A DNA stretch of 64,000 bases from Hymenobacter algoricola (GTDB taxonomy: Bacteria > Bacteroidota > Bacteroidia > Cytophagales > Hymenobacteraceae). Shown piece by piece: positions 15,202 to 23,767 of this stretch. A model generated the notes under the pieces. It ran no database searches, was not told where the DNA came from, and worked only from the letters and a program-made list of their open reading frames with translations. A program made the position numbers and the translations under genes. The first letter of the stretch is position 1, and the number at the start of each line of letters is the position of its first letter. The stretch lies in assembly GCF_039539525.1 (NCBI RefSeq), contig NZ_BAABDH010000039.1:124001-188000 (forward strand). The letters run 5' to 3'.

Positions 15202-18200
15202 CTACCCCAGCAGCTCCTCAATATCCTCCTTGGTCAGGCTCTTGATGATGGCCTCGTCGGTGGTAATGAGGTCGGTGACCAGCTGGATTTTCTTGTGCTG
15301 CAGGGCCAGGATCTTCTCCTCCACGGTGTTCTTGGTGATGAACTTGTAGGTGAACACCGTGCGCTGCTGGCCGATGCGGTGGGCGCGGTCGACGGCCTGG
15401 GCCTCCACGGCGGGGTTCCACCAGGGGTCGAGGATGAACACGTAGTCGGCGGCGGTGAGGTTGAGGCCCACGCCGCCGGCTTTCAGGCTGATCAGGAACA
15501 CGCGTAGCGCCTCCGTTTCCTGGAAGCGGATAACTTCCTTGTGCCGGTCGCGGGTGTTGCCGTCGAGGTAGGCGTACTCCACCTGCTTCTCGTCGAGCGA
15601 GGCCCGTACGATGTCGAGGTGCTTGACGAACTGGCTGAACACGAGCACCTTGTGGCCCTCGGCCACCACGCTGCGGATCATGCGAATCACCTCTCGCAGC
15701 TTGCCCGACTCGTGCTCGTAGTCCTCGTGGGCCATGCGGGGGTGGTTGGCAATCTGGCGCAGCTTGGTCAGGCCCTGGAGCAGCATAAACTGGGTGCCCG
15801 CCGTGCCGTGCTCCTCGATGTTTTTGAGGATCTTGTTGCGGTAGTAGCTCTTGGTTTCCTCGTAGCACTGGGCCTGCTCCTCCGTCATGGGGCAGTAGCT
15901 CAGGTGCTCAATCTTGGCGGGTAGCTCGGTGGCGACCTGGGCCTTGTGCCGGCGCAGGATGAAGGGCTTGATCAGGGCGTGGAGCTTGCGGGTGCGGCCC
16001 TCATCCTTGCCTTTCTCGATGGGCTTGAGGAACTCCTTGCGGAAGAATGTCTGAGTACCCAGCAGGCCGGGGTTGATAAACGACATCTGCGACCACAGGT
16101 CCATCGTGCTGTTTTCGACCGGCGTGCCGGTCAGAATCAGGCGGTGGCGGGAGCGAAGGTTGCGCACGGCCTGCGACGTCGTGGAGCTGGGGTTTTTAAT
16201 GGCCTGCGACTCGTCCAGAATCACGTAGTCGAAGCCGTAGGTTTTGAGCAGCTCCACGTCGAGGCGCACGATGCCGTAGCTGGTCAGCACCACATCGTAG
16301 CCGGCAAACTGGTCCACGTTCTTGTCGCGGTAGGTGCCCGTGTAGGTCAGGATGCGCAGGCCGGGCGTGAACTTCTGGGCCTCGCTCAGCCAGTTATACA
16401 CCAGGGAAGTCGGCATCACCAGCAGGGAGGCCGCGCCGGTAGCGTCGCCGCTTTCCTTGCGGTCCAGCAGCAGGGCCAGCGTCTGGATCGTGTTGTGGGT
16501 AAGCACAAAGTTGTCGGTCACGTAGAGCCGGTCGGGCGCATCGACGGAAATGCACTGCGCCGGCATGGCGCCCACCCGCTCCACCAACTTGATGCCGCGG
16601 TAGGGCTGGTACTTGGTTTTGGGGCGGTATAGCGCCACCTTCCGGCCCAGGCGGAAAGGCACGACATGCGGGGGCAGGCTCAGCGTGAGCGTATACGCCT
16701 GCTGGCCTGTCCGGCTTTCGCCCAGATGCGAGTAGCCCGGTATTTTGCTCGACTGCCGCACTGTGCCGCCCAGCGACTGCACCAGGAACGTGACGCCCTC
16801 AATCAGGCCCGGGGATACGGAGGTGAACTGGCTCACGTCGCCGGAGCGGGACACGTAGCCGTCGGAGTCCATCAGACCCTGCAATACCGCCAGGCGGGTG
16901 GCGGCATCGTTGCAGAGGTAGGCTTCGGGAATGAACTTGTCCTTCGACAGCTTGCCCTTCAGGCCCAGCGACTGGATATTCTGCATCAGCGCGTTGGTCC
17001 AGCCCGGCGTATTCTTCACGAACGAATAGTCGCAGGTGGTATCCTGGCGGCGCATCGTCAGGTTTGGCGGCAGCTCCCGGGCTACGTAGTTCACGATTTC
17101 CACGTCGGTGGTGGAAAGGCGGATGCTGTGCTGGCGGAAGCGGCCGTCGCCGAGCAGCAGGCCCAGGAAATAAGGGTCAACCGGCACGGGCCGGGCGGCC
17201 AGCGCCACGGGCTTTACCAGGGGAACAAACCACTTGGGGTTGCCGTGCGGGTCGTGGAGGTCGTGCTGCAGCTGGGCCAGCTCTTTCACCTGGTAGCCCT
17301 GGCCCCGGTATTTCTGCACGGGGCTTTGCACGGCCCACAGGTGCTCGGCGCAGCATTCGGCGGTGGCGCCATCGGTGAAGGTAACGCGGAAGATTTCCTT
17401 TTCGCCCTGCGGAAATACGCCCGTCACGCGCGAAGTCTGGCCCTGGGAGTTGATAACGGCCTCGCCCACCCGCATGTCGCCCATCGTTTTCCAGCCTGTT
17501 GGGGTCAGAATGCGGGCGTGCAGGGGCTGCGCCTTGCCCAAGCCCATATCGTCGGCCAGGCAGCCGCCGAAGTGGTAGTCTTTCACGAAGTGCAGCCAGT
17601 TGTAGCCCGCCTTCTGGTAGGGCCGCAGCTGGCCCTTGAAGCCGACGGGCATGGGCCGGTCTTCCACGGCCTCAAACTCGCGCAGCTTCTCCAGCTTCCT
17701 GGACATGGTCACGGTGGCCAGGTTGCCGTTCTGCAGGTCCGAAATCAGGGCCAGGTGGTGCTTGCGCAGGGTCAGGTGCTGCTGGTGCTCCTCCGAGAAG
17801 GCAAACAGCTCCAGGTACTGGGTAAACCACTCCTCGGGAATAATGGCAATCTGCCCGTTGGGCAGGCGGTACTCGTGGCGGCGGTTCAGGATGTAGGGCC
17901 GCAGCTTGATAAACGGAATTTCAAACTCGCCGAAGCGCACCGTGCCGTGCACGTCGAACCAGTCGTTGCCCTCCGTGATGCCGACCTGCACCGTGACGGC
18001 GCCGATAAAGTAGTCCTTGCTGGAGGTGGTGCCCTGCTGCACCGTGAAGCCCAGGCGGGCCAGCTCCTCGGCGTGGCTGTGCAGCCAGCGGAAGGCGGTG
18101 GCCTTTTCCAGCACGGCGCGGCCGTTGCGCACTTCCAGGGCCCGGTCGGCCAGCTCCCGGATGATTTCCTGCTCGTGGTCGAGGTTGCGGATCAGGCGGT

Positions 18201-19203
18201 GGAAGATGTAGGAATCCTCATTCTTCTCCAGCTTCACACACACCCGCTTGTCGTAGCTGTTGTGCACGGTATGGTCGCCGTAGCGGAACGACAGGTCGAA
18301 GTGGATGTGGTCGGAAGGCGCTACGGTCACGGCGGCGCTGACGTCGCTGGTCCGCCGGGGCGTAGGCCGGCTGCGCTCCTCTTCGGCAACGATAACGGCG
18401 CCCGGCGTGTCGGAAAAGGTGAGCTGGGGGCGGGCCACGTAGCGCTCCGAGCGGATGTCGAAGCCCCGGGCGTGCACGTCGAACGACTCGACCAGCGGGG
18501 CCACGAAGCGCTGAAAGTAGCTGTCCTCGACCTGGCGCGGGATGATGATAAACTTCTTGTGCAGAAACGGCTGCAGCTTCTTACCGTCCACGTCGTTGCG
18601 GAAGTCGTAGAGCGTGTCGCCCACCAGCATCCAGGCGGGCTGGGTGCATACCAGCACCGCGTTTTTGAACTGGAAGTCCAGCTTCTGCCCCTGAAACTGA
18701 ATGGTGGGGAAGTAGTGGGTGCTGTCTTCGTTGCGGCGGAAGTGAAACAGCACGGAGGCTGGCTCCGGGGCCACCCCGATTTCCTTCCAGGTCGGCTCCC
18801 CGTCCTTGCCCATGATGAAGACCAGCTTGCCCTTCAGCCGGGCCAGGATCTGGCCCATGCGGTCCTGCACGTAGCGGCAGATGCCGTCCTGCAGCCCCTT
18901 GTCGCCCTTGTCGGCGTCGTAGATCTTCAGGAAAAAGTCGGCGGGCGTGGTTTTCTTCGACCAGAACTCCTTGATGACCACGTCCTGCTGGATCTGGTCG
19001 GTGAGGGCAATCAGCTCGAAGTCGGTTTCGTCGAGCCCGTCGGCAAACTCAGGGGCATTCTTGGCCGACACCGTCTGGTGCTGCAGCGTGAGCTGCCCGC
19101 GGGTGTTGCGCTGAACTACGTAGGACTCAAATAGATACCCCAGATACTCGTGTTCGAGTAGCGAATAGACAATTTGAAAAGGCTGTGAAGTCGAAACCTT
19201 CAT
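15202..19203 (-). CDS. SNF2-family DEAD/DEAH helicase precursor containing an intein
   Basis: A 1333-codon reading frame encoding a Swi2/Snf2 ATPase interrupted by a 347-residue intein (residues 558-904). The predicted spliced helicase is 986 residues. Extein motifs: a long N-terminal region (1-520; SWIM and bacterial SNF2-associated domains are possible but not resolved), LRPYQKAGYNWL (Q-like), Walker A DDMGLGK|T split exactly between Lys557 and Thr905, motif II DESQ (997-1000), motif III LTGTP, and the C-terminal half with VLVFSQF, YLDGNTRDRHK, KAGGVGLNLTAADYV and DRAHRIGQ. The helicase cannot bind ATP until the intein leaves. The family remodels protein-DNA complexes; its bacterial role is often transcription recycling or repair. 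Confidence 0.92.
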   Translation of the reverse strand: MKVSTSQPFQIVYSLLEHEYLGYLFESYVVQRNTRGQLTLQHQTVSAKNAPEFADGLDETDFELIALTDQIQQDVVIKEFWSKKTTPADFFLKIYDADKGDKGLQDGICRYVQDRMGQILARLKGKLVFIMGKDGEPTWKEIGVAPEPASVLFHFRRNEDSTHYFPTIQFQGQKLDFQFKNAVLVCTQPAWMLVGDTLYDFRNDVDGKKLQPFLHKKFIIIPRQVEDSYFQRFVAPLVESFDVHARGFDIRSERYVARPQLTFSDTPGAVIVAEEERSRPTPRRTSDVSAAVTVAPSDHIHFDLSFRYGDHTVHNSYDKRVCVKLEKNEDSYIFHRLIRNLDHEQEIIRELADRALEVRNGRAVLEKATAFRWLHSHAEELARLGFTVQQGTTSSKDYFIGAVTVQVGITEGNDWFDVHGTVRFGEFEIPFIKLRPYILNRRHEYRLPNGQIAIIPEEWFTQYLELFAFSEEHQQHLTLRKHHLALISDLQNGNLATVTMSRKLEKLREFEAVEDRPMPVGFKGQLRPYQKAGYNWLHFVKDYHFGGCLADDMGLGKAQPLHARILTPTGWKTMGDMRVGEAVINSQGQTSRVTGVFPQGEKEIFRVTFTDGATAECCAEHLWAVQSPVQKYRGQGYQVKELAQLQHDLHDPHGNPKWFVPLVKPVALAARPVPVDPYFLGLLLGDGRFRQHSIRLSTTDVEIVNYVARELPPNLTMRRQDTTCDYSFVKNTPGWTNALMQNIQSLGLKGKLSKDKFIPEAYLCNDAATRLAVLQGLMDSDGYVSRSGDVSQFTSVSPGLIEGVTFLVQSLGGTVRQSSKIPGYSHLGESRTGQQAYTLTLSLPPHVVPFRLGRKVALYRPKTKYQPYRGIKLVERVGAMPAQCISVDAPDRLYVTDNFVLTHNTIQTLALLLDRKESGDATGAASLLVMPTSLVYNWLSEAQKFTPGLRILTYTGTYRDKNVDQFAGYDVVLTSYGIVRLDVELLKTYGFDYVILDESQAIKNPSSTTSQAVRNLRSRHRLILTGTPVENSTMDLWSQMSFINPGLLGTQTFFRKEFLKPIEKGKDEGRTRKLHALIKPFILRRHKAQVATELPAKIEHLSYCPMTEEQAQCYEETKSYYRNKILKNIEEHGTAGTQFMLLQGLTKLRQIANHPRMAHEDYEHESGKLREVIRMIRSVVAEGHKVLVFSQFVKHLDIVRASLDEKQVEYAYLDGNTRDRHKEVIRFQETEALRVFLISLKAGGVGLNLTAADYVFILDPWWNPAVEAQAVDRAHRIGQQRTVFTYKFITKNTVEEKILALQHKKIQLVTDLITTDEAIIKSLTKEDIEELLG
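16492..17532 (-). mobile_element. Intein with LAGLIDADG homing endonuclease, class 3 features
   Basis: Residues 558-904 of the SNF2 precursor. Block A starts with Ala, not Cys (AQPLHARILTPTGWKTMGDM). Block B has EHLWAVQ, with His621 and Trp623. The two endonuclease helices are FLGLLLGDG (block C) and LQGLMDSDG (block E), with KFIPEAY between them (block D). Block F has Cys884 in AQCISVDAPDRLYV. The intein ends FVLTHN and the first extein residue is Thr905. Trp in block B, Cys in block F and Thr at +1 form the WCT triplet known for class 3 inteins, which splice without an N-terminal nucleophile. Base composition is close to that of the host gene. Confidence 0.93.
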
Positions 19204-19382
19204 AGTCGTGTGACCAACGGAATAGAAGCTCTGAATGTAACAGGGCGAATGCGAAGTAATCTATTTTTTCATAAAAAGTAAAACTAATTATGAAAATAAT
19301 TACATTATTATATTCAACCTGCCATTACCGCCGTCGAGTACCGTCATGGCGTATACGGAGTACTAATTTAGCTGGCAAAGAG
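19204..19382. other. Intergenic gap with an AT-rich stretch upstream of the SNF2 gene
   Basis: 179 bases. 19255-19320 is strongly AT-rich (AAAACTAATTATGAAAATAA and following) and probably holds the SNF2 gene promoter on the minus strand. No exact TAnnTTTG box and no small gene were found. Confidence 0.4.
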
Positions 19383-20612
19383 TTACAGGTTGTCGCGCAA
19401 AGCGAGCCGGGAGGCATTCAGCGCCGGGCGGATGGAAACGGTAATCGTAATAATGATAATGGCAATGCCGGTCAGGACGATATCGGCAAGCTGCATTTTG
19501 ACCGGGTACGAGTCGACCACGCTGGTGGCCATGCCCATCGAAACGACGTGGAAGGTTTGCTGAATCCAGCAAATGGTGATGCCCAGCGTGAGGCCGACAA
19601 AAGCGCCTACCAGCGCCACAATGGCGCCTTCAAACAGGAACACGTTGCGTACGTTGTGGCTGGTGGCGCCCATAGCCATTAGAATGGCAATGTCCTTCTT
19701 CTTGTCGATGACCAGCATGGACAGGGAAAAGAAGATGTTGAGCGAGGCAATCAGCAGGATGAAGGCGAAGGTGATGAACACGAACATCTTCTCCACCTTG
19801 ATGGCTTTGAGCAGGCTCACGTGCTGCTCGTCGGAGTTGTAGACGTGGAAGCCCGGGCCCAGCAGCTTCTGCAGATCTTCCTGGGCTTCGTCGATGCTGC
19901 GGCTTTCCCCCACCTTGACTTCCAGGGCCGTGCGGCGGGAGCCGTACTTAAGCAGGTTCTGGGCAAACCCGATGGGCACGAAGATGTAGCTGTCGTCGAT
20001 GTGCTGCTCGATGAGAAACACGCCGCCGGCCACGATAGTCTGCTCGGTGAAGGCCGTTTCCGGGTTCATCGACAGCGTCTTCTTGCCCGTGTTGCGCGGG
20101 TAGAGCAGGCGCAGGGGCGCAAACTTATTGTCGATGGCAATGCTGAGCTCGTGCTGCACGCCGGCCCCAATGAGGGCGTAGGGCTCCTCGGCCCGGGTCA
20201 GGCGGTGGTCGCCTTCCACGATGGCCGAATCGATGTTGCTCTGGGCGAAGTAGTTGTCGCTCACGCCCTTGAGCTTAACCACCATCTGCCGGTCGTGGTA
20301 CTGCAGCAAGGCGTTGTCTTCGATCACCTCGGTGAGCAGGGCCACGCCGGGCGTAGCGCGGATGCGAGCGAGCAGCTGCTCATTGGTTTCAAACGACTTG
20401 CCCTGCACGGCCGAAATCAGCAGGTCGGGGTCCGACTTGCCGTAGAGCGTGCGCACCAGATCCTCGAGCCCGTTGAACACCGACAGCACAATAATGAGCG
20501 CCATGGTCCCCACGGCCACCCCCACCATCGAGATGTTGGAGATGATGCTGATGATGTTGCGCTTGTTCTTGGAGGAGAAGTAACGCCGGGCAATGAGCAA
20601 AGGAACGTTCAT
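19383..20612 (-). CDS. FtsX/MacB-type ABC transporter permease, LolC/LolE-like
   Basis: Inner-membrane permease predicted to belong to a lipoprotein-releasing or MacB-like system. The start at 20612 (MNVPLLIARRYFSSKNKRNI) is the conserved family start; an upstream extension of 23 codons is not conserved. Order: cytoplasmic motif, TM1 (VGVAVGTMALIIVLSVFNG), a large periplasmic domain (about 70-275), then the FtsX domain with TM2-TM4 (FVFITFAFILLIASLNIFFS, FEGAIVALVGAFVGLTLGI, IVLTGIAIIIITITVSI) and the coupling segment KKKDIAILMAMGA. 409 residues, as usual for LolC/E. No ATPase gene (LolD) lies next to it. Confidence 0.88.
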   Translation of the reverse strand: MNVPLLIARRYFSSKNKRNIISIISNISMVGVAVGTMALIIVLSVFNGLEDLVRTLYGKSDPDLLISAVQGKSFETNEQLLARIRATPGVALLTEVIEDNALLQYHDRQMVVKLKGVSDNYFAQSNIDSAIVEGDHRLTRAEEPYALIGAGVQHELSIAIDNKFAPLRLLYPRNTGKKTLSMNPETAFTEQTIVAGGVFLIEQHIDDSYIFVPIGFAQNLLKYGSRRTALEVKVGESRSIDEAQEDLQKLLGPGFHVYNSDEQHVSLLKAIKVEKMFVFITFAFILLIASLNIFFSLSMLVIDKKKDIAILMAMGATSHNVRNVFLFEGAIVALVGAFVGLTLGITICWIQQTFHVVSMGMATSVVDSYPVKMQLADIVLTGIAIIIITITVSIRPALNASRLALRDNL

Positions 20613-20710
20613 GCGGGGCGTTGGCGAAAGAGAGCAGTGATGGACAAGGTGAAAAGATCGGCAGGCACGACGCAGGAGCAAGATACGCGTCTGCGCTCAA
20701 AAGGTCGCGC

Positions 20711-21520
20711 TTACTTCCAGGCTTTCACGATCAGGCCGGTGCCCGAATCGTGGCGGGACGTGGAGTCAATCCAGTTCAGGAGCAGGCAGAACGGGAAGGT
20801 GACGAGGTAATAGAAGGGCAGCAGCAGGAAAAACCACTTCGACGCGCCCAGCATCAGGATGGGGTACTTCATGCTCAGGCGCCACGAAATCTGGCCCGGC
20901 TCGCCGTAGCCGTAGCGGGCCTCAATCCGCTCGAAGCCGGCGGTGCGCAGCTTCTGCTGAATCTCGTGGATGTTGTAGCCGTCGCGCACGTGCTCCTCGA
21001 TGAAGCTCGTTTCGCCGTCGGCGTGCACGTCGGAGCCGCCCTGGTCGGAGGGAGTGGAAATGAGCAGCATGCCGCCGTCCTTGAGCGAGGCGTGGATGTT
21101 GCGAAATACTTCCACGTCTTCCAGAATGTGCTCCATCACGTCGACCGACAGGGCCAGGTCGAAGGAGTTGGGCTCCTGGTACAGTACCAGGTCCTGCACG
21201 GCAAACTGCACGTTGGTGCGCCCGATCTGGCGGAAGAACTGGTTGGAGTCGGCAATCTGCTCGTCCTTCACATCGACGGCCAGAATCTGCCACTTCTTGC
21301 TCAGCCCGCTCATCCAGTAGGTGTACTGGCCGTAGCCCGAGCCGGCATCCAGGATGTTCAGGGGCTCATTGAGGCGGCCGGCCGACCATTGGCGCAGCTC
21401 GCGGTGCACGTGCCAGGTGCGCAGCAGCAGCAAATCGAGCAGGAAGTAGAAAATGCGGCGCAGCAGCGGCGTGCGGTTGAATACCTCGCCCAGGGACTTC
21501 TTAATCGGGTCGTAATACAA
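20711..21520 (-). CDS. Class I SAM-dependent methyltransferase
   Basis: A 269-residue methyltransferase. Motif I is ILDAGSGYGQYTYW (about 56-69), motif II ILAVDVKDEQ, motif IV FDLALSVDVMEHILEDVEVF and a post-motif with LKDGGMLLISTPS. Two hydrophobic stretches near the C-terminus (LMLGASKWFFLLLPFYYLVTFPFCLLL, about 225-250) suggest membrane attachment, and a shorter one is near the N-terminus (IFYFLLDLLLL), so the substrate may be a lipid or quinone-like molecule. It lies between rbfA and the LolC/E-like gene on the same strand. No specific substrate can be named. Confidence 0.85.
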   Translation of the reverse strand: MYYDPIKKSLGEVFNRTPLLRRIFYFLLDLLLLRTWHVHRELRQWSAGRLNEPLNILDAGSGYGQYTYWMSGLSKKWQILAVDVKDEQIADSNQFFRQIGRTNVQFAVQDLVLYQEPNSFDLALSVDVMEHILEDVEVFRNIHASLKDGGMLLISTPSDQGGSDVHADGETSFIEEHVRDGYNIHEIQQKLRTAGFERIEARYGYGEPGQISWRLSMKYPILMLGASKWFFLLLPFYYLVTFPFCLLLNWIDSTSRHDSGTGLIVKAWK

Positions 21521-21562
21521 GGCTTTTTAATGCTTGGTGCTTGGTACTTGGCTTCAGCACCC

Positions 21563-21587
21563 GCGCCCGGGAAGGTCCCGGGGGCGC
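21563..21587 (-). terminator. Possible GC-rich hairpin after rbfA
   Basis: GCGCCCGGGA and TCCCGGGGGCGC form a GC-rich stem just downstream of rbfA on the minus strand, without a clear U-run. It may be a terminator or only a pause site. Confidence 0.35.
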
Positions 21588-21611
21588 AGGGCTAACAACT
21601 CCGCTTTGGGG

Positions 21612-22043
21612 CTACTCGTCCTCGTCGGCAAACAGCTTGGGCCGCGGCGGGGCCTGCGGAGCTGCGGGGGCGTCGTCGGCTTCGGGGGCCTCGGCCGGAA
21701 TGTGCAGCGTGCCGATAATGGCGTCCATCTTGGCCGCGTACTGGGCGCTGTCGTCGAGGAAGAACACCAGCTCGGGAATGATGCGCACCTGCTTGCGGAT
21801 GCGCTTGGCCAGGGCCTGGCGGATGGCTTTGCTGTTGTCCTGCACCGCGGCCAGCAGTCCTTCGCCGCTGCCGGCCAGCAGGGCGCTCAGGTAGATGCGG
21901 GCCACGCCGAGGTCGGGCGACACGCGCACGGTGCTGATGCCGGGCGGCAGGCCCGTAAACAGGTGGGGCAGGTCGCGCTGAAACACGGCGGCCAGATCCT
22001 GCAGGAGCAGGCTGGCAAATTTTTGCTGTCGTTTACTTTCCAT
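21612..22043 (-). CDS. rbfA: Ribosome-binding factor A
   Basis: Binds the free 30S subunit and helps 16S rRNA maturation, important in the cold. The start at 22043 (MESKRQQKFASLLLQDLAAV) is the family start, four codons inside a longer frame. The KH-like fold shows as GISTVRVSPDLGVARIYLSA, SKAIRQALAKRIRKQVRIIPEL and VFFLDDSAQYAAKMDAII. A Pro/Ala/acidic tail (about 118-143) is extra, as in other Bacteroidota. On the minus strand TATCTTTG (22053-22060) lies 9 bases before the start, fitting a nearly leaderless promoter. Confidence 0.92.
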   Translation of the reverse strand: MESKRQQKFASLLLQDLAAVFQRDLPHLFTGLPPGISTVRVSPDLGVARIYLSALLAGSGEGLLAAVQDNSKAIRQALAKRIRKQVRIIPELVFFLDDSAQYAAKMDAIIGTLHIPAEAPEADDAPAAPQAPPRPKLFADEDE

Positions 22044-22052
22044 AAGAATTGG

Positions 22053-22060
22053 CAAAGATA
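22053..22060 (-). promoter_or_regulatory. -7 promoter element of rbfA
   Basis: TATCTTTG on the minus strand fits TAnnTTTG and ends 9 bases before the rbfA ATG, implying a very short leader. No TTG at 17-21 bases upstream. Confidence 0.45.
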
Positions 22061-22146
22061 GGAAGTTAGGGGCTTGGGGGCTTAGGTTCTTAGGGACTTA
22101 GATTTTTGACCGGCAAAACCGGCCGCGGCGCTTCGGTGGATGCCAG

Positions 22147-22154
22147 TACCTTTG
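22147..22154 (+). promoter_or_regulatory. -7 promoter element upstream of the membrane protein gene
   Basis: TACCTTTG, an exact TAnnTTTG match, 48 bases before the GTG start. The matching -33 element is not evident. It is divergent from rbfA. Confidence 0.45.
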
Positions 22155-22202
22155 CCCCGCTTTGCCCCGCTTTTCCCCGCCTCTTAAACCCCGGTTTCCG
22201 CC

Positions 22203-23615
22203 GTGCTTCGCTTCTTCAAAAGTCCGCTGCCCTCGCGCCTGCTGCTGCTGCTGCTGCTGATCCTGGCCGTGCGCCTGCCGCTGCTCTGGCTGGGCGTGCC
22301 GCTCACGGCGGCCGAGCTGCGGGCCATGCTGGTGGGGGAGCGGCTGCACGAGGGCGCCCTGCTCTACCAGACGCTCTACGACAGCACGGCCCCGCTGGCA
22401 GCCCTGCTCTTCGGCGCCCTCGACGCTGTGGCCGGCCGCCCGCTCTGGCTCTACCGGATGCTGGCCCTGACGCTGCTGCTCTTTCAGGCCCTGCGCCTGA
22501 ACCTGGTGCTCAACCGCGCCGACGTGCATCCGGAGCGGGGCTTTGTGGCGGCGCTGACGTACTTGGTGGTGGGCAGCCTCACCGCCGACCTCGACACGCT
22601 GTCGCCGCTGCTGCTGGGCCACACGTTCATCATTGCCGCGCTGAGTGTGCTGCTGCCCACTTCCCGCGAAGGCTACGACAACCGGCGGCTGTTCCGGGCG
22701 GGCTTCCTGGTGGGCGTGGCGGCGCTGTGCTACCTGCCGCTGGCGCTGTTTCTGCTGGTAGGGCTGTTTGCCGTCATCATCTTCGCCGCCAACTCGTTCC
22801 GGAGCTTCCTGCTGCTGGTCTGCGGCTTTCTGTTTCCCTACGCGGTGGCGGCCACGTTCTTTCTGTATAAGGAAGCGCTGCCGGGGTTTTCGCAGTTTCA
22901 CCTGCGCCCTACCCTGAGCGGCCTGGTAGCCGGGGCCGATGGTCTGCCGCTGTTTGTGCAGCTGCGGCTGCTGTTGATTCCGGGTCTCGTGCTGGTACTG
23001 GCGCTGGGCCGCTCGTTTACTACGTCGCTGGGACTGGTGTTTCAGATTAAGTTTCAGCAGCTGATGCTGATCTGGCTGCTGGTGGCGGTGGCCATGGCCG
23101 CCGTGGGCCGCGGTGTGGCGCCCGGGACGTTCGTGCTGGGGCTGCCACCGCTTACTTATTTCAGCTTGTTTCTGTGGCAGAAAGCCCGGCACGCCTGGAT
23201 GATGGAAGTGCTGCTGCTGCTGCTGCTGGGCCTGGTGGTGGTGGTGCGCTACCGCACGCTGCTGCACCTGGAAAAGGTGGTGCATATTCCGGCCGAGCAG
23301 AGCTACGCCGTGCAGCCCAACCCGGCCTACGCCGCCATCCGGCAGCAGCGGCTGCTGGTGCTGGGTCCCGACCGGCGCCCCTACCTGCAAAACCGCCTGG
23401 CCACGCCCTACCTCGACTGGCGCCTTTCCCAGGGCGACTTTGGCCACCTCGATGAGTACGCCGCCGTGTTTCGCCTTTCGCAGAGCTTCGCTCAGCTGCC
23501 CCCAGACTATATCATCGACGAGGCCCGGCTCATGCCGGAGCTGCAGTACAAGGTGCCCGCCGTTTTTGGCCGCTACCAGCTCACTGGCACGCCCCACGTG
23601 TACCGCCGCCGGTAG
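22203..23615 (+). CDS. Multi-pass membrane protein, function unknown (GT-C-like?)
   Basis: A 470-residue integral membrane protein starting at GTG 22203, with about 9-10 hydrophobic segments (first: LLLLLLLILAVRLPLLWLGV) and a C-terminal soluble domain of about 95 residues (from VVHIPAEQSY to the end). The early loop (GALLYQTLYDSTAPLAALLF) resembles the 'G-x-x-L-Y-x-D-x-x-P' first loop of GT-C glycosyltransferases, with the acidic residue in the expected loop. I cannot confirm that family: the other signatures are weak. Coding sequence is very Leu-rich. The gene is divergent from rbfA and convergent with rpiB, behind a long perfect palindrome. Confidence 0.72.
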   Translation: MLRFFKSPLPSRLLLLLLLILAVRLPLLWLGVPLTAAELRAMLVGERLHEGALLYQTLYDSTAPLAALLFGALDAVAGRPLWLYRMLALTLLLFQALRLNLVLNRADVHPERGFVAALTYLVVGSLTADLDTLSPLLLGHTFIIAALSVLLPTSREGYDNRRLFRAGFLVGVAALCYLPLALFLLVGLFAVIIFAANSFRSFLLLVCGFLFPYAVAATFFLYKEALPGFSQFHLRPTLSGLVAGADGLPLFVQLRLLLIPGLVLVLALGRSFTTSLGLVFQIKFQQLMLIWLLVAVAMAAVGRGVAPGTFVLGLPPLTYFSLFLWQKARHAWMMEVLLLLLLGLVVVVRYRTLLHLEKVVHIPAEQSYAVQPNPAYAAIRQQRLLVLGPDRRPYLQNRLATPYLDWRLSQGDFGHLDEYAAVFRLSQSFAQLPPDYIIDEARLMPELQYKVPAVFGRYQLTGTPHVYRRR

Positions 23616-23679
23616 CTAACTGCTCCGCCATGGCGAAGCGTCCGCCCAAGCAGGCCGTCCTCTGAAATGTGACGAGCCC

Positions 23680-23739
23680 TCCTGTGAAAGCAGAAAGCCC
23701 CGACGCTGGCCAGCGTCGGGGCTTTCTGCTTTCACAGGA
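23680..23739. terminator. 60-bp perfect palindrome between convergent genes
   Basis: Positions 23680-23709 are the exact reverse complement of 23710-23739, with no spacer (centre GCTGG|CCAGC). The inner arms carry AGCCCCGACGCTGG and the outer arms AAAGCAGAAAG, giving T-runs on both strands. It probably works as a bidirectional terminator for the membrane protein gene and rpiB. Confidence 0.85.
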
Positions 23740-23767
23740 CTTGTACCTAGCTCGCCGTGGCAGCGCG

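Noticed and set aside
18290..18420. Second intein or insertion in the N-terminal part of the SNF2 protein
   Set aside because: The Ser/Thr/Arg-rich stretch near residues 275-295 (EEERSRPTPRRTSD) is a linker without intein blocks.
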